Assembly: GCA_020631735.1 (NCBI GenBank)
Contig: CM036158.1
Span: 84,269,914-84,333,913, forward strand
Reading direction: 5' to 3'
Origin: Saccharum officinarum
Taxonomy: Eukaryota; Streptophyta; Magnoliopsida; Poales; Poaceae
DNA length: 64,000 nt
The stretch's first letter is position 1. Each line of letters opens with the position of its first letter. Below the pieces are notes generated by a model. It was given only the letters and a program-made list of their open reading frames with translations. It did not search any database and was not told the origin of the DNA. The position numbers were made by a program, and so were the translations under genes. Positions 47,686 through 57,598 of this stretch are shown here, piece by piece.

Positions 47686-50600
47686 TCAAGTGGGCACAGC
47701 AGTGAACTTCTTCTTTACGTATGTCCCTTGGTTATGATCGCTTCGTAACCATGGAGTGTCCTCATCATTTACCAAGATGCTAGGGTCTTTGTTCACTTTG
47801 AAGGGCGGAATTCGGTCATCCTTTTCATATTCTTCTGACATGTCCGACTTGTCCTCAATTCCCACGATGACTCTTTTCCCTGAAAGAACTATGTGGCGCT
47901 TTGGCTCTTTGGTTGAGTCATTATCGTTTTTCCCTCTTTTTGGTTTGGTAGACATATCATTGACATAGAACACCTGATTCACATCCTTGGCAAGGACGAA
48001 TGGTTCGTCTTTGTACCCAATATTACTAAGGTCTACTGTTGTCATTCCATACTCGTCTACTGTTACCCCGCCTCCGGTCACCTTGACCCATTGGCACTTG
48101 AACAATGGGATCTTCAAAGTAGGTGCATATTCTAGTTCCCATATTTCATCTATGCGTCCATAATATGTCTGCTTATTCCCATTCGGGTCTGTGGCATCTA
48201 TGCGGACACCACTGTTTTGGTTGGTACTCCTTTTATCTTGGGCTACTGTGTAGAATATGTTCCCATTTATCTCGTACCCTTTGTATGTGATGATATGCCA
48301 TGATGGTTGCATAGCCAATAAATACAGTTGCTCATGGATGCTCTCATCACCTTGACATTTTTTTCGCAACCAACCGCCGAAAGTTTCCATGTGCTTATGC
48401 GTAATCCAAGCTTCAGTCTTCCCTGGAAACTCGGATCGTAAGAGATCCTTGTGTGTCTCAATATACGGATCTACCAAAGAGGAGTTCTGTAGAACTGTGT
48501 AGTGCGCTTTATTGAAATAATCATCATCCGTACCAATATATGTTTTCCTCCCTAGTGTCCCCTTTCCGCTTAGTCTCCCCTCATGTCTCGATTCAGGAAC
48601 ACCAATCGAGTCAAGGTCGGGAATAAAGTCAACACAGAACTCAATGACCTCTTCTGTTCCATAGCCCTTGGCGATGCTTCCTTCTGGGCGAGCACGGTTG
48701 TGAACATATTTCTTCAGGACTCCCATGAATCTCTCTAAGGGGAACATGTTGTGTAGGAACACAGGACCGAGAGTGAAAATCTCCTTGACTAGGTGAACTA
48801 GGAGGTGTGTCATAATATCAAAGAAGGAAGGAGGGAACACTAACTCAAAGCTGATGAGACATTGAACCACATCATTCTGTAGTTTAGCTAGATCAGTTGG
48901 ATCAATTGCCTTCTGAGAAATTGCATTGAGGAATGCACATAGCTTTACGGTGGCTAGACGTACATTTGGAGGTAGAATTCCTCTTAATGCAACTGGAAGT
49001 AATTGCGTCATGAGAACGTGACAGTCATGGGACTTTAAGTTACAGAATTTCTTCTCTGGCACATTTATAATACCCTTTATATTCGAGGAGAATCCAGATG
49101 GTACCTTGATGTTGTTTAAGCATTCAAACATGATTTCCTTCTCCTCTTTGCTTAGAGTGTAGCTAGCAGGACGTAAGTAATGGCGTCCATCATCTGTCTT
49201 CTCTGGATGCAGGTTGTCTCTTTCTCTCAAACAACGTAGGTCCTGTCGTGCTTCAAATGTGTCCTTAGGCTTTCCATACACACCCATAAAGCCTAGCAGG
49301 TTCACACAAAGATTCTTCGTTAGGTGCATCACGTCGATCGAGCTACGGACCTCCAGGACTTGCCAATAGGGTAGGTCCCAAAATATGGACTTTTTCTTCC
49401 ACATGGGTGCGTGACCGTTAGCGTCTTTCGGAATAGGTTGGCTTCCATGTCCTTTTCCAAAGACGACTTTCACATCATTGACCATATCGAGTACATCCTC
49501 ACCGGTTCGGTTGCGAGGCTTGGTCAGGTGGTCTGCTTTCCCTTTAAAATGCTTACCTTTCTTTCTTACGGGGTGATTTGCAGGAAGAAATCGACGATGG
49601 CCAAGGTACACGACCTTTCGACATTTTTTCAAGAATACACCTCTAATATCACCGAAGCAGTGTGTGCATGCATTATATCCCTTGTTTGACTGTCCTGAAA
49701 GATTACTTAGAGCAGGCCAATCATTGATTGTTACGAACAACAATGCTCGCAGATCAAAGTGTTCCTGTTTGTACTCATCCCACACACGTACACCTTCTTT
49801 ATTCCACAAAATGAGAAGTTCATCAATAAGTGGTCTCAGGTACACATCGATGTCATTGCCAGGTTGCTTCGGGCCTTGGATGAGCACAGGCATCATAATG
49901 AACTTCCGCTTTATGCATAACCAAGGAGGAATGTTGTAGATACTTAGAGTAACAGGCCAAGTGCTATGACTACTGTTCTGCTCTCCAAAAGGATTGATAC
50001 CATCTGTACTTAAAGCAAACCTTAAGTTTCTTGCGTCATTTGCAAACTCCGGGAATTCTCTGTCGATTGCTCTCCACTGGGACCCATCAGCAGGGTGTCT
50101 CAACATATTGTCTACCTTACGGTCTTCTTTGTGCCATCGTAACAATTTTGCATGTTCTTTGTTTCTGAACAGACGTTTCAAGCGTGGTATTATAGGAGCA
50201 TACCACATAACCTTGGCAGGGATTTTCTTACGTGGACGTTCGCCCTCAACATCACCAGGGTCATCTCGCCTGATCTTATACCGCGACGCATGGCATACCG
50301 AGCATGCATCTAATTTCTCGTAGTCTTTGCCATGGTATAGGATGCAGTCATTAGGACATGCATGTATCTTCTCTATTTCTAGCCCCATAGGACAGATAAC
50401 TTGTTTTGCTTCGTAGGTAGTGGCGGGCAATTCATTGTACTTCGGAAGCATCTTCTTTTGGATTTTTAGTAACTCTCCAAATCCCTTGTCAGATACACCA
50501 TTCTTTGCCTTCCATTGCAGCAATTCTAGTGTGGTTCCCAACTTTTTCTGCCCTGCATCACAAGTTGGGTACAACAATTTCTTGTGATCTTCTAGCATCC

Positions 50601-51039
50601 GCTCGAACTTGATCTTCTCCTTTTCACTTTCACATTCTCTTTGTGCATCACGAATGACCTGACAAAGATCATCAGCCGGCTCATCTTCTACGGCTACCTC
50701 TTCTTCAGCTTCTCCCATTGCAGTATCATTGAGGCACGCACCATCAGGAATAATATCATTGTCGTCCCATTTTTCTTCTTCATCTTCTTCCATTACAACA
50801 CCGGTTTCTCCGTGCTTTGTCCAACAAATATAGTTTGGCATGAAACCCGACTTGAACAAGTGTGAATGAAGAGTCCTTGAGCAAGGATATTCCACTGTAT
50901 TCTTACATATGGCACATGGGCAGCACATGAAACCGTCGCGTTTGTTTGTCTCGGCCGCACGTAATAAAGAATGCACGCCGTCAATGAACTCTTGTGAGCG
51001 GCGATCAGCATTATACATCCAATGACGGCTCATCTGCAT
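47686..51039 (-). CDS. TNP2-type CACTA transposase, intact 1117 codons
   Basis: A single uninterrupted frame. The start is either the ATG at 51039 or the one two codons on; MSRHWMYNADRRSQEF is the usual beginning. Residues about 3-78 are the transposase-associated zinc-binding domain (CCPCAICKN, SHLFKSGFMPNYICW). An acidic linker follows, then a cysteine cluster (CPNDCILYHG, CSVCHASR, about 228-255). The Transposase_21 core has STDGINPFG (Asp about 346), INDWPALSNLSG (Asp about 440) and IDVMHLTKN (Asp about 569). A DUF4218-like part contains FPLERFMG (Glu about 769), a candidate last catalytic residue. The C-terminus carries a DUF4216-like region (YYGRIDEIWELEY, PLFKCQWV). It would cut and rejoin CACTA ends in the nucleus. 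No stop or frameshift is seen, unlike every retroelement gene in the window. Confidence 0.95.
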   Translation of the reverse strand: MQMSRHWMYNADRRSQEFIDGVHSLLRAAETNKRDGFMCCPCAICKNTVEYPCSRTLHSHLFKSGFMPNYICWTKHGETGVVMEEDEEEKWDDNDIIPDGACLNDTAMGEAEEEVAVEDEPADDLCQVIRDAQRECESEKEKIKFERMLEDHKKLLYPTCDAGQKKLGTTLELLQWKAKNGVSDKGFGELLKIQKKMLPKYNELPATTYEAKQVICPMGLEIEKIHACPNDCILYHGKDYEKLDACSVCHASRYKIRRDDPGDVEGERPRKKIPAKVMWYAPIIPRLKRLFRNKEHAKLLRWHKEDRKVDNMLRHPADGSQWRAIDREFPEFANDARNLRFALSTDGINPFGEQNSSHSTWPVTLSIYNIPPWLCIKRKFIMMPVLIQGPKQPGNDIDVYLRPLIDELLILWNKEGVRVWDEYKQEHFDLRALLFVTINDWPALSNLSGQSNKGYNACTHCFGDIRGVFLKKCRKVVYLGHRRFLPANHPVRKKGKHFKGKADHLTKPRNRTGEDVLDMVNDVKVVFGKGHGSQPIPKDANGHAPMWKKKSIFWDLPYWQVLEVRSSIDVMHLTKNLCVNLLGFMGVYGKPKDTFEARQDLRCLRERDNLHPEKTDDGRHYLRPASYTLSKEEKEIMFECLNNIKVPSGFSSNIKGIINVPEKKFCNLKSHDCHVLMTQLLPVALRGILPPNVRLATVKLCAFLNAISQKAIDPTDLAKLQNDVVQCLISFELVFPPSFFDIMTHLLVHLVKEIFTLGPVFLHNMFPLERFMGVLKKYVHNRARPEGSIAKGYGTEEVIEFCVDFIPDLDSIGVPESRHEGRLSGKGTLGRKTYIGTDDDYFNKAHYTVLQNSSLVDPYIETHKDLLRSEFPGKTEAWITHKHMETFGGWLRKKCQGDESIHEQLYLLAMQPSWHIITYKGYEINGNIFYTVAQDKRSTNQNSGVRIDATDPNGNKQTYYGRIDEIWELEYAPTLKIPLFKCQWVKVTGGGVTVDEYGMTTVDLSNIGYKDEPFVLAKDVNQVFYVNDMSTKPKRGKNDNDSTKEPKRHIVLSGKRVIVGIEDKSDMSEEYEKDDRIPPFKVNKDPSILVNDEDTPWLRSDHNQGTYVKKKFTAVPT

Positions 51040-51121
51040 TACATGACATAAATATCATATTAAAACCTAGATCATAATTAATTATTTATACAACATGCGT
51101 GCCACCACAAAAGATACAAAT

Positions 51122-51657
51122 TTATGAAAGCATCGCTACAATGTAGACAATCTCAACTACCACTAAAAGAACTAAAGCTAAAATACATTTCAGGAGCACA
51201 AGGATTTCGCGACCAATCTCAACTAAAACAGACAGATCCCCCGATTGTGCAACATCTTTGGGCTTCTTCGGCTGGATCACTGCCTCATTAGCCGCCGTAT
51301 CTGCCTGTTGTGCAAGATATTTTTGCACGAGTTCAACATACTCTTCCTCCCAGTAGAAGCCTGAACATCGTCCACTGCCATCCCACTGAAATTAAAACAA
51401 AAAATTAGAACTTTAATCACAACCATCATGAAAATAGGTATAAACTAACCATAATCATTAAATACGATAAAATAACTCACATTGCGATCCGGACACTTGT
51501 AGAAGATACGATCCTTGTTGGGACCCTCCTTCTTCACTCGGTACTCCATCACAATCTTCGTCTCATCATGACACTTGCCACATGGAATGAGAGGAAGGCC
51601 CGGCCTAAGTCGCTTTGAAAACCCATGAGAGGCCGAGGACCCGGAAGCAGTTGCCAT
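51122..51657 (-). CDS. CACTA-encoded small GRF-type zinc-finger protein (two exons, 146 aa)
   Basis: Exon 1 is 51481-51657 (59 codons, donor GTGAGT) and exon 2 is 51122-51385 (acceptor TTTCAG). The join keeps frame and completes a GRF-like finger: LIPCGKCHDETKIVMEYRV, then FYKCPDRN and, across the splice, WDGSGRCSGFYW. A Gln/Lys-rich linker and a hydrophobic C-terminal segment (CILALVLLVVVEIVYIVAML) follow, which looks like a membrane anchor. It ends only about 83 bases before the TNP2 start on the same strand, so the two may share a transcript. GRF fingers are thought to bind nucleic acid; its role in the transposon is not known. Intact in this reading. Confidence 0.8.
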
Positions 51658-52048
51658 CTACTCTCTATACTCATTTTTTAATACACTATAAATTTCTTCT
51701 TTTATAAACAAATAAAATTAACAAACTATAAAATTATCTACATCTCTAAACAATGATATTTTTAACCTTCTTTCATGTAAATATGCAAGCTTAAAGTGAT
51801 TTTGAGCTCAAATTGCTTACAAATGAAAAAAAACCACAATAAAGAACCATAAATATATATAGTGAATAAAATGGCATAAGAAAATGGTAAAAAATGAGAG
51901 TATGAGATTGGTAACCTTTACAACTGAAGAATCGACGGAGGAATCGAAGAATGGATGGAGGAACAATGGAGGGAGGGAGGAAGCAAGAACACCAGTGAGC
52001 TTCAAAATGTGCTGAGCTCGGGCTCGGGGAGGAAGGAGGAGACGGCCG
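51658..52048 (-). other. Leader of the GRF/TNP2 transcription unit
   Basis: Runs from the GRF start codon to the TATA-like box near the right end of the element. It is AT-rich towards the gene and GC-richer near 52010-52045. No conserved frame is seen. Confidence 0.5.
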
Positions 52049-52057
52049 ATTTATAAA
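52049..52057 (-). promoter_or_regulatory. Candidate TATA box for the GRF/TNP2 transcription unit
   Basis: The reverse complement is TTTATAAAT, just inside the right subterminal block and upstream (minus strand) of GRF and TNP2. Confidence 0.55.
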
Positions 52058-52059
52058 GG

Positions 52060-52330
52060 GAGAACATTTAGTCCCGGTTGATAGATCCAACCGGGACTAA
52101 AGGTAACTTTCCAACCCCGGGCGCAGCTACGGCCCGGGAGTAGACCTTTACTCCCGGTTGGAGCCACCAACCGGGAGTAAAAGTATACCTTTAGTCCCGG
52201 TTGGTGGCTCCAACCGGGACTAAAGGTCCCTGCCACCTCTGTCTGGCGCAGTAGCCGTTGGGTAGGGACCTTTAGTCCCGGTTGGAGCCACCAACCGGGA
52301 CTAAAGGTATTTCTAGTCCCGGGGGCAAAA
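52060..52330. repeat. Right subterminal repeat block of the CACTA element
   Basis: Inverted pairs of CTTTAGTCCCGGTTGG and CCAACCGGGACTAAAGG, mixed with GGGAGTAAA variants (about 52140-52180). Confidence 0.92.
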
Positions 52331-52390
52331 AATTCCGGGACTAGAGCCCATTTTGGCCGAGGATCAAAGGTCTGTTCTCTACTAGTGCAA

Positions 52391-52537
52391 ACGGTTGAAG
52401 TTATGAAGATATCTAGCAAGCTCCAAGCCGGTTCAATCACCAACCTGCAGAATCAGCGGTCCGATGATCTTAAGGAGATCCGTAGGCTGACTAGGATCGT
52501 AGCTAGGCTCTCTAAGAAGAATAAGAATAAGGAGTAG
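52391..52537 (+). pseudogene. Athila third ORF, last part (after the CACTA insertion)
   Basis: It continues the frame of 41817-42320 and ends at TAG (52535-52537). The residues form a polar, Leu/Arg/Lys-rich, coiled-coil-like tail (LKEIRRLTRIVARLSKK). A possible poly(A) signal AATAAA follows near 52653. Confidence 0.6.
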
Positions 52538-52663
52538 ATGTCTTAGTTATCTTAGTAATAAGGTACAAGTGTGTTAAATTAGTTCGATTTAGGTTCGTAA
52601 TTTAAAGTTAAGTTTGTGATTTGCTCGGTTTATTAATTATTAGCTCGGAATGAATAAAGTGCC

Positions 52664-52788
<125 letters not shown>

Positions 52789-54337
52789 TTGTTATGATTA
52801 CCTGTTCTCTCTATTTTTGGTATGTGCTTGTCTTCACATGTTGTGCAGAAAAGATATACAGGAAAACAAGTGTGGGGTTGACACACCGCGACCACAAAAA
52901 CAAAATTTATCGCGAAAATTATGCAATTCGAAAGATAATTGATCGAGGACCACGTACGGCAAAGTGGGCCTCGAGGGGACCCCCTGGGTGGCCGCACGGC
53001 CAGGCTCATGGTTGGCCGGCCCACCACCTCCTCCTCTCTTGCCTCGCTTCATCCATGGTCAGGTTTGAGCCCAATATACTTTAATTATGTATATTTCATC
53101 TTTCATTTTGATCCGAATTGAAAATCACATGTTAAAACACTTAAACAAATAGGAAAAAATATTTAATTCATGACTTAAGAATAGACTCATATAATACTTT
53201 TCCTAGTAAACATGTTACTGTTGGAAACTAATTATTAGGGACCCCACGGTTACTTAAGTTGCTGAGGAATATGAGATAGTACAATAATGAGAACTTGATT
53301 CTTGATGTCTTGTCTTTGGAGAACTTTTATTTCAAAAGTAAAAATATGTAGCATTACCTCTCCTTAGTAGTAAAAGCAATGTCCTACTAGAGCCATATAT
53401 AGAATAGATAAACCTTCTACAATTTATTGCTTGTATTTATGTTGAGTTTGGTCAAACCTTGTTGACCCTTGTTGAGAAATTTATCATGCTTTTAAGATCA
53501 AGATCACATACACTCCACATATATCTGCTGCTTCTACACTGGGAGTGCGCAAAAACATGCTTGTTCATCCACTTAAAAATGTTATACTCCTACACTTGGA
53601 GAAACCACAAAAATATTTGTTAGGAATAAATGCTCTGAGTTCTTTGTAATTGTCTTCGCTTCAAATTCCAATTGCAAGAGAGAGATATGTGGCTATGCAA
53701 AAATAAAGTATAAGAAAAATAGACAAGTGTCCAAGTAAGTAAAAAAAAGAGAAAAAGAAAAAAAGTATGCAAAGATAGCCCATATGTTCTAGCAAAGTTT
53801 TCAAGTTTGAAATAAGAGAGACAAGTTTCTAAAGGGCATAGTAGAATTAGGTTAGCCACTATAAATATTCCACACACATGCACATCTTGATCTAAGAGTA
53901 TGACATCTTTCTCCTTGGATCTTTATTTTGACTTTACAATATATGCAATACAAGTATGTTCTTACATTCTTCATACCTACCTGAGATCCACATAAGCTTT
54001 TTAGAAGTAGGATAAAGAAGGCAATCATCTATGCCTTGGTGAGGATCCAAAAATTATACATATATGAGTGATTCGAGAGTACTACAAGAGGAGAAGGTAA
54101 GCTATGTTTTATTTTCAAAATTTTAAACTAATTCTCCAATTGACTTGACTGAAGAAGAGAGTAATCTATTTTAGCTATTCTGTTCTTCAACCGCTCAAAG
54201 ATTTATGGTAGACACTTTGAATGCTGCATTACATGAATAATTAGGAATGGTTTTGTGTTGATGTTTTGTTCTAGAGTAATGTCTTAAATAATTTATTCTG
54301 TGAACCAACCTTTTCTCGAGGACGAGTAAAAGCCTAA
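52789..54337 (+). other. 3' untranslated region of the Athila-like element
   Basis: About 1.5 kb of mostly AT-rich DNA between the third ORF and the polypurine tract. A GC-richer patch lies at 52940-53050. I see no frame with a known domain on either strand. Long non-coding 3' regions are common in Athila elements. Confidence 0.65.
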
Positions 54338-54350
54338 GTGTGGGGGAAAC
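54338..54350 (+). promoter_or_regulatory. Polypurine tract of the Athila-like element
   Basis: GTGTGGGGGAAAC directly before the LTR start TGTTGACGG. Its location and base composition match the plus-strand priming site. Confidence 0.85.
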
Positions 54351-54351
54351 T

Positions 54352-55513
54352 TGTTGACGGTCGTTAATGTATATTACAAACCAATAAATTTCCTTGTATG
54401 TATGCACAAATATCATAGAATAGGAGGTTATTACTGACAAATTCTATGAGTTTTGGTGATTTATAATTTTTCAAGGTGTTATCCAGAAAGTTGACAAAAG
54501 GGACCTAGGAATTAAAATAATTCATAGACTTTCACCGCAAGATATATACTAAAAGACTATAGAAGACACCAGAAGATACCAGAGCGAGCCGGGGCCCCAG
54601 CCCCTACCAGGTGGGGCCGACCGGCCATAGGGGTGGCCGGGCGGCCACCCCCTCTACATCGTTCCACGAGCTTCTAGAGTATTCCTGTACCACTTTTGAG
54701 GAGTCATCTAGGCCGTCCCTTAAGTTGGTTTGATCGAAGGGCTCACGTGCATCCCACCGGGATATAAATAAAGAGTTAGACCCCTTGGAGAAAAAAAGCC
54801 AAATCAAGAGCTAAAGAGCCAGAGTTCCAATTCCATATCTAGAGATCTAGGCTAGCAATCAAGAGTAGACTAGTTCATCTTAGGATTAGTCTCAATTTGA
54901 GATAGAGTAGAAGAGCAGAGTTCCGAAGGAGTTCCAGCCTGTCAGTGCTTCTCCGCTGCTGTGTTCATCGGGATCAAGTTCCTTCATAGGGGGCTTGCTT
55001 TTGAGACTCTTTGGTAATCAACTTCCGATTCAAGTAAGCAATTTGTTTGTATTATTCTTCAAGTTTGCAACTCTTTTGAGTGCTTTGATCTTGATAGCAC
55101 CTAGGTTGAAGTTGTTTTCATAGTGTAAGCGTGGTGCTTAGGCTAGGATTACTTATGAATGCCCCCTGATTTGCTGGATAGTGGTAGCTCGCGAAGGTGA
55201 CTTTATAGCTTCGTTGAATTCTCTGTAGTCCACTTCTAGTTAATAGGTAAAGGTAGGCTTATGCATGCTTGTAGGGGAGAACTCTGATTTCATCCCTTAT
55301 TGAAAGTTATCGCCCACTGAATGAATGATTAAGAATATTATCTGAGCTTGATTGTGAATTGGGTTAAGTTTATAGACTCAGTCATCGTCACCAACTGTTC
55401 CTTTGAGTTTGATATTAAAATCGGGATTATCTTAGTGAAGTGCTACAACAGTATTATATCTATGCGCTTGCAGATAGTTATCTTTTCTTGTGTGCATTTA
55501 ATTTATACCAACA
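54352..55513 (+). repeat. 3' LTR of the Athila-like element (1162 bp)
   Basis: It begins TGTTGACGGTCG and ends TACCAACA, giving the short inverted ends TGTTG/CAACA. GGGATATAAATAAAG (54759-54773) is a clear TATA box. The right flank GGCTC (55514-55518) should be one half of the target duplication; the partner would adjoin the 5' LTR, which is not in the window. It interrupts a Tat-like Gypsy pol on the opposite strand. Confidence 0.88.
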
Positions 55514-57068
55514 GGCTCCAAATAGCCAATACTTGGCTTATGATGTTGAGTAATAAAATTGGCCATTACCTGCCCTTTGACTGCTTTCGCCAATTCATAC
55601 CTCAAGTCAAATTTTGATAATGCAAGAATCCACTTTCCCGTTCTCCCATTTAATATTGGCACTGATAGCATGTGCTTGATCACATTAGCTTTATACACAA
55701 CCGTACACTCAACCGATAGTAAATAATGTCACAATTTGGTGCATAAGAAAATGAAACACAAGCATAACTTTTCAATTGGAGAATATCTCATTTCTAGATC
55801 CAAAAGCCTTCTACTTAGATAGAAAACAACTCTTTCTTTTCCTTCAAATTCTTGCATTAGGGCCGATCCAATTGTTTGGTTATCGGCCGACATGTACAAC
55901 TTAAAAGGCTTACCTTGCTGAGGAGGGACTAGCATAGGTGGAGACTTCATGTACTCTTTTATTTCTTCAAATGCCTTTTGTTGTACATCACCCTATTTAA
56001 ATTCTTGATCATTCTTCAACTTCAACAGGGGAGAAAATGGCAAAATCCTTTCTAACAGATTTGAAATAAATCTCCTGATAAAATTGATCTTACCAAGCAG
56101 AGATTGTAATTCTGTTTTATTAGTTGGAGGAACTACTTCATCAATTGATTTCATGCTTTTCTAACCAACTTCAATTCCTCTTTCATGGACCATAAAACCC
56201 AAAAGCTGTCTAGATGACACTCAAAAGGCACATTTATTAGGATTCATCTTTAAACCATGTTCTCTTGTGTACTCCAAAGTCTCTCGCAGATCAGCCAGAT
56301 GCTCTTTGTACCCTTTGGATTTTACTACCACATCATCAATATAGATTTCAATAATTTTGCCAATCAACTTATGAAAATATAATTCATTGCTCTTTCATAA
56401 GTTGCACCAGCATTCTTCAAACTAAAAGTCATCACAACCCATTCAAATAAGCCGATTGCACCTGGACACCTGAAGGCCGTTTTAGCTATATCTTCTACAA
56501 CCATAAAGATCTGATTATAACCTGCATTGCCATCCATAAAGCTGCAAACCTTGTGCCTAGCTGCTGCATCTACCAACATATTAGCTATTGGCATTGGATA
56601 ACCATTCATCGATGTAGCCTTGTTCAAATCTCTAAAGTCGATACATACTCTTAGCTTTTCATTTTTCTTGTATACTGGCACTACACTTGATATCCACTCT
56701 GTGTACCAGCATGGTCTAATAAACTTCACCTCTAGCAATCTTTTAGTCTCCTTCTTAATATAATCAAGAACATTTGGATTGAATCTCCTTGGAGCCTGCT
56801 TAAATGACAGGTACCCAGGCCTGATTGGTAACCGATGTTCAACAATTGATCTATCTAAACTAGGTATTTTATAATACTCCCAAGCAAAATAATCTTTAAA
56901 TTCCTTTAATAATTCTATTAACTCTCGTTTATACTCAGGATCCAACTTAGCACTTACATACTTCGGCCTAGGCCTATCTCCAAGACCAATGTCTACTTCC
57001 TCTAACTCATCGACTGACGTAAATCCATGTCCTAGTTTGCCATCAGTACCATCTATTGGATTATCCAT
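55514..57068 (-). pseudogene. RT and RNase H start of element B
   Basis: RT spans 56364-57068: KYVSAKLDPEYKRELIELL, FAWEYYKIPSLDRSIVEH, VVPVYKKNEKLRVCIDFRDL and MNGYPMPIANMLVDAA. The frame then breaks; the catalytic YIDDVVVKSKG follows near 56320-56350, and the connection region (ELQSLLGKINFIRRFISN) near 56060-56120. The RNase H start includes MLVPPQQGKPFKLYMSADN, VVFYLSRRLLDLEMRY and GRTGKWILALSKFDLRYE. Several stops and frame changes disable it. Confidence 0.85.
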
Positions 57069-57143
57069 TTAAAACAAACTCTCAGAGCCGACTGCTCAGA
57101 TCGGCTGTTGGCCTTCATTCTTGATTCTAATGAAGCCTCCTTC

Positions 57144-57598
57144 CTAAACCTTGCCAGAGAAACATTCGAAATCTTCTAACTCCCAATACATAGGATCAAC
57201 TATTGCTATACTCACAGAATCATCAGCATAAACCAATTCGGCATAGTCTCCATGCCACTGAATCAAGTATTGATGCATAGTTGATGATACACAATAGTTA
57301 GCATGAATCCAATCACAACCAGGGAGCAGACTATATGAACCCTTTCCATCAATGACAAAGAAAGTAGTGAGCAAAGTTTTACTTCCAATTGTCAACTCAA
57401 CATTTATTGCCCCCTAGTCTTAGATGCATTACCTCCAAAATGTTTAAGCATCATGTCAGTTTCAATCAAATCTTCTGGCCCCTTACCAAGCTTGCAAAAA
57501 GTAGTATACGTCATCAAATTAATAGAGGCACCACCATCAACTAACATTTGGCTCATCGGCTTCCCATCAACGAAATCATTCAAATACAAAGCCTTCAA
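57144..57598 (-). pseudogene. Aspartic protease region of element B
   Basis: The motif MLVDGGASINLMTYTTF (active-site DGGA variant) lies in 57404-57598. A stop near 57400 separates it from LTTFFVIDGKGSYSLLPGC and DWIHANYC (57144-57395), the usual downstream part in Tat-like Gypsy elements. Confidence 0.8.
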
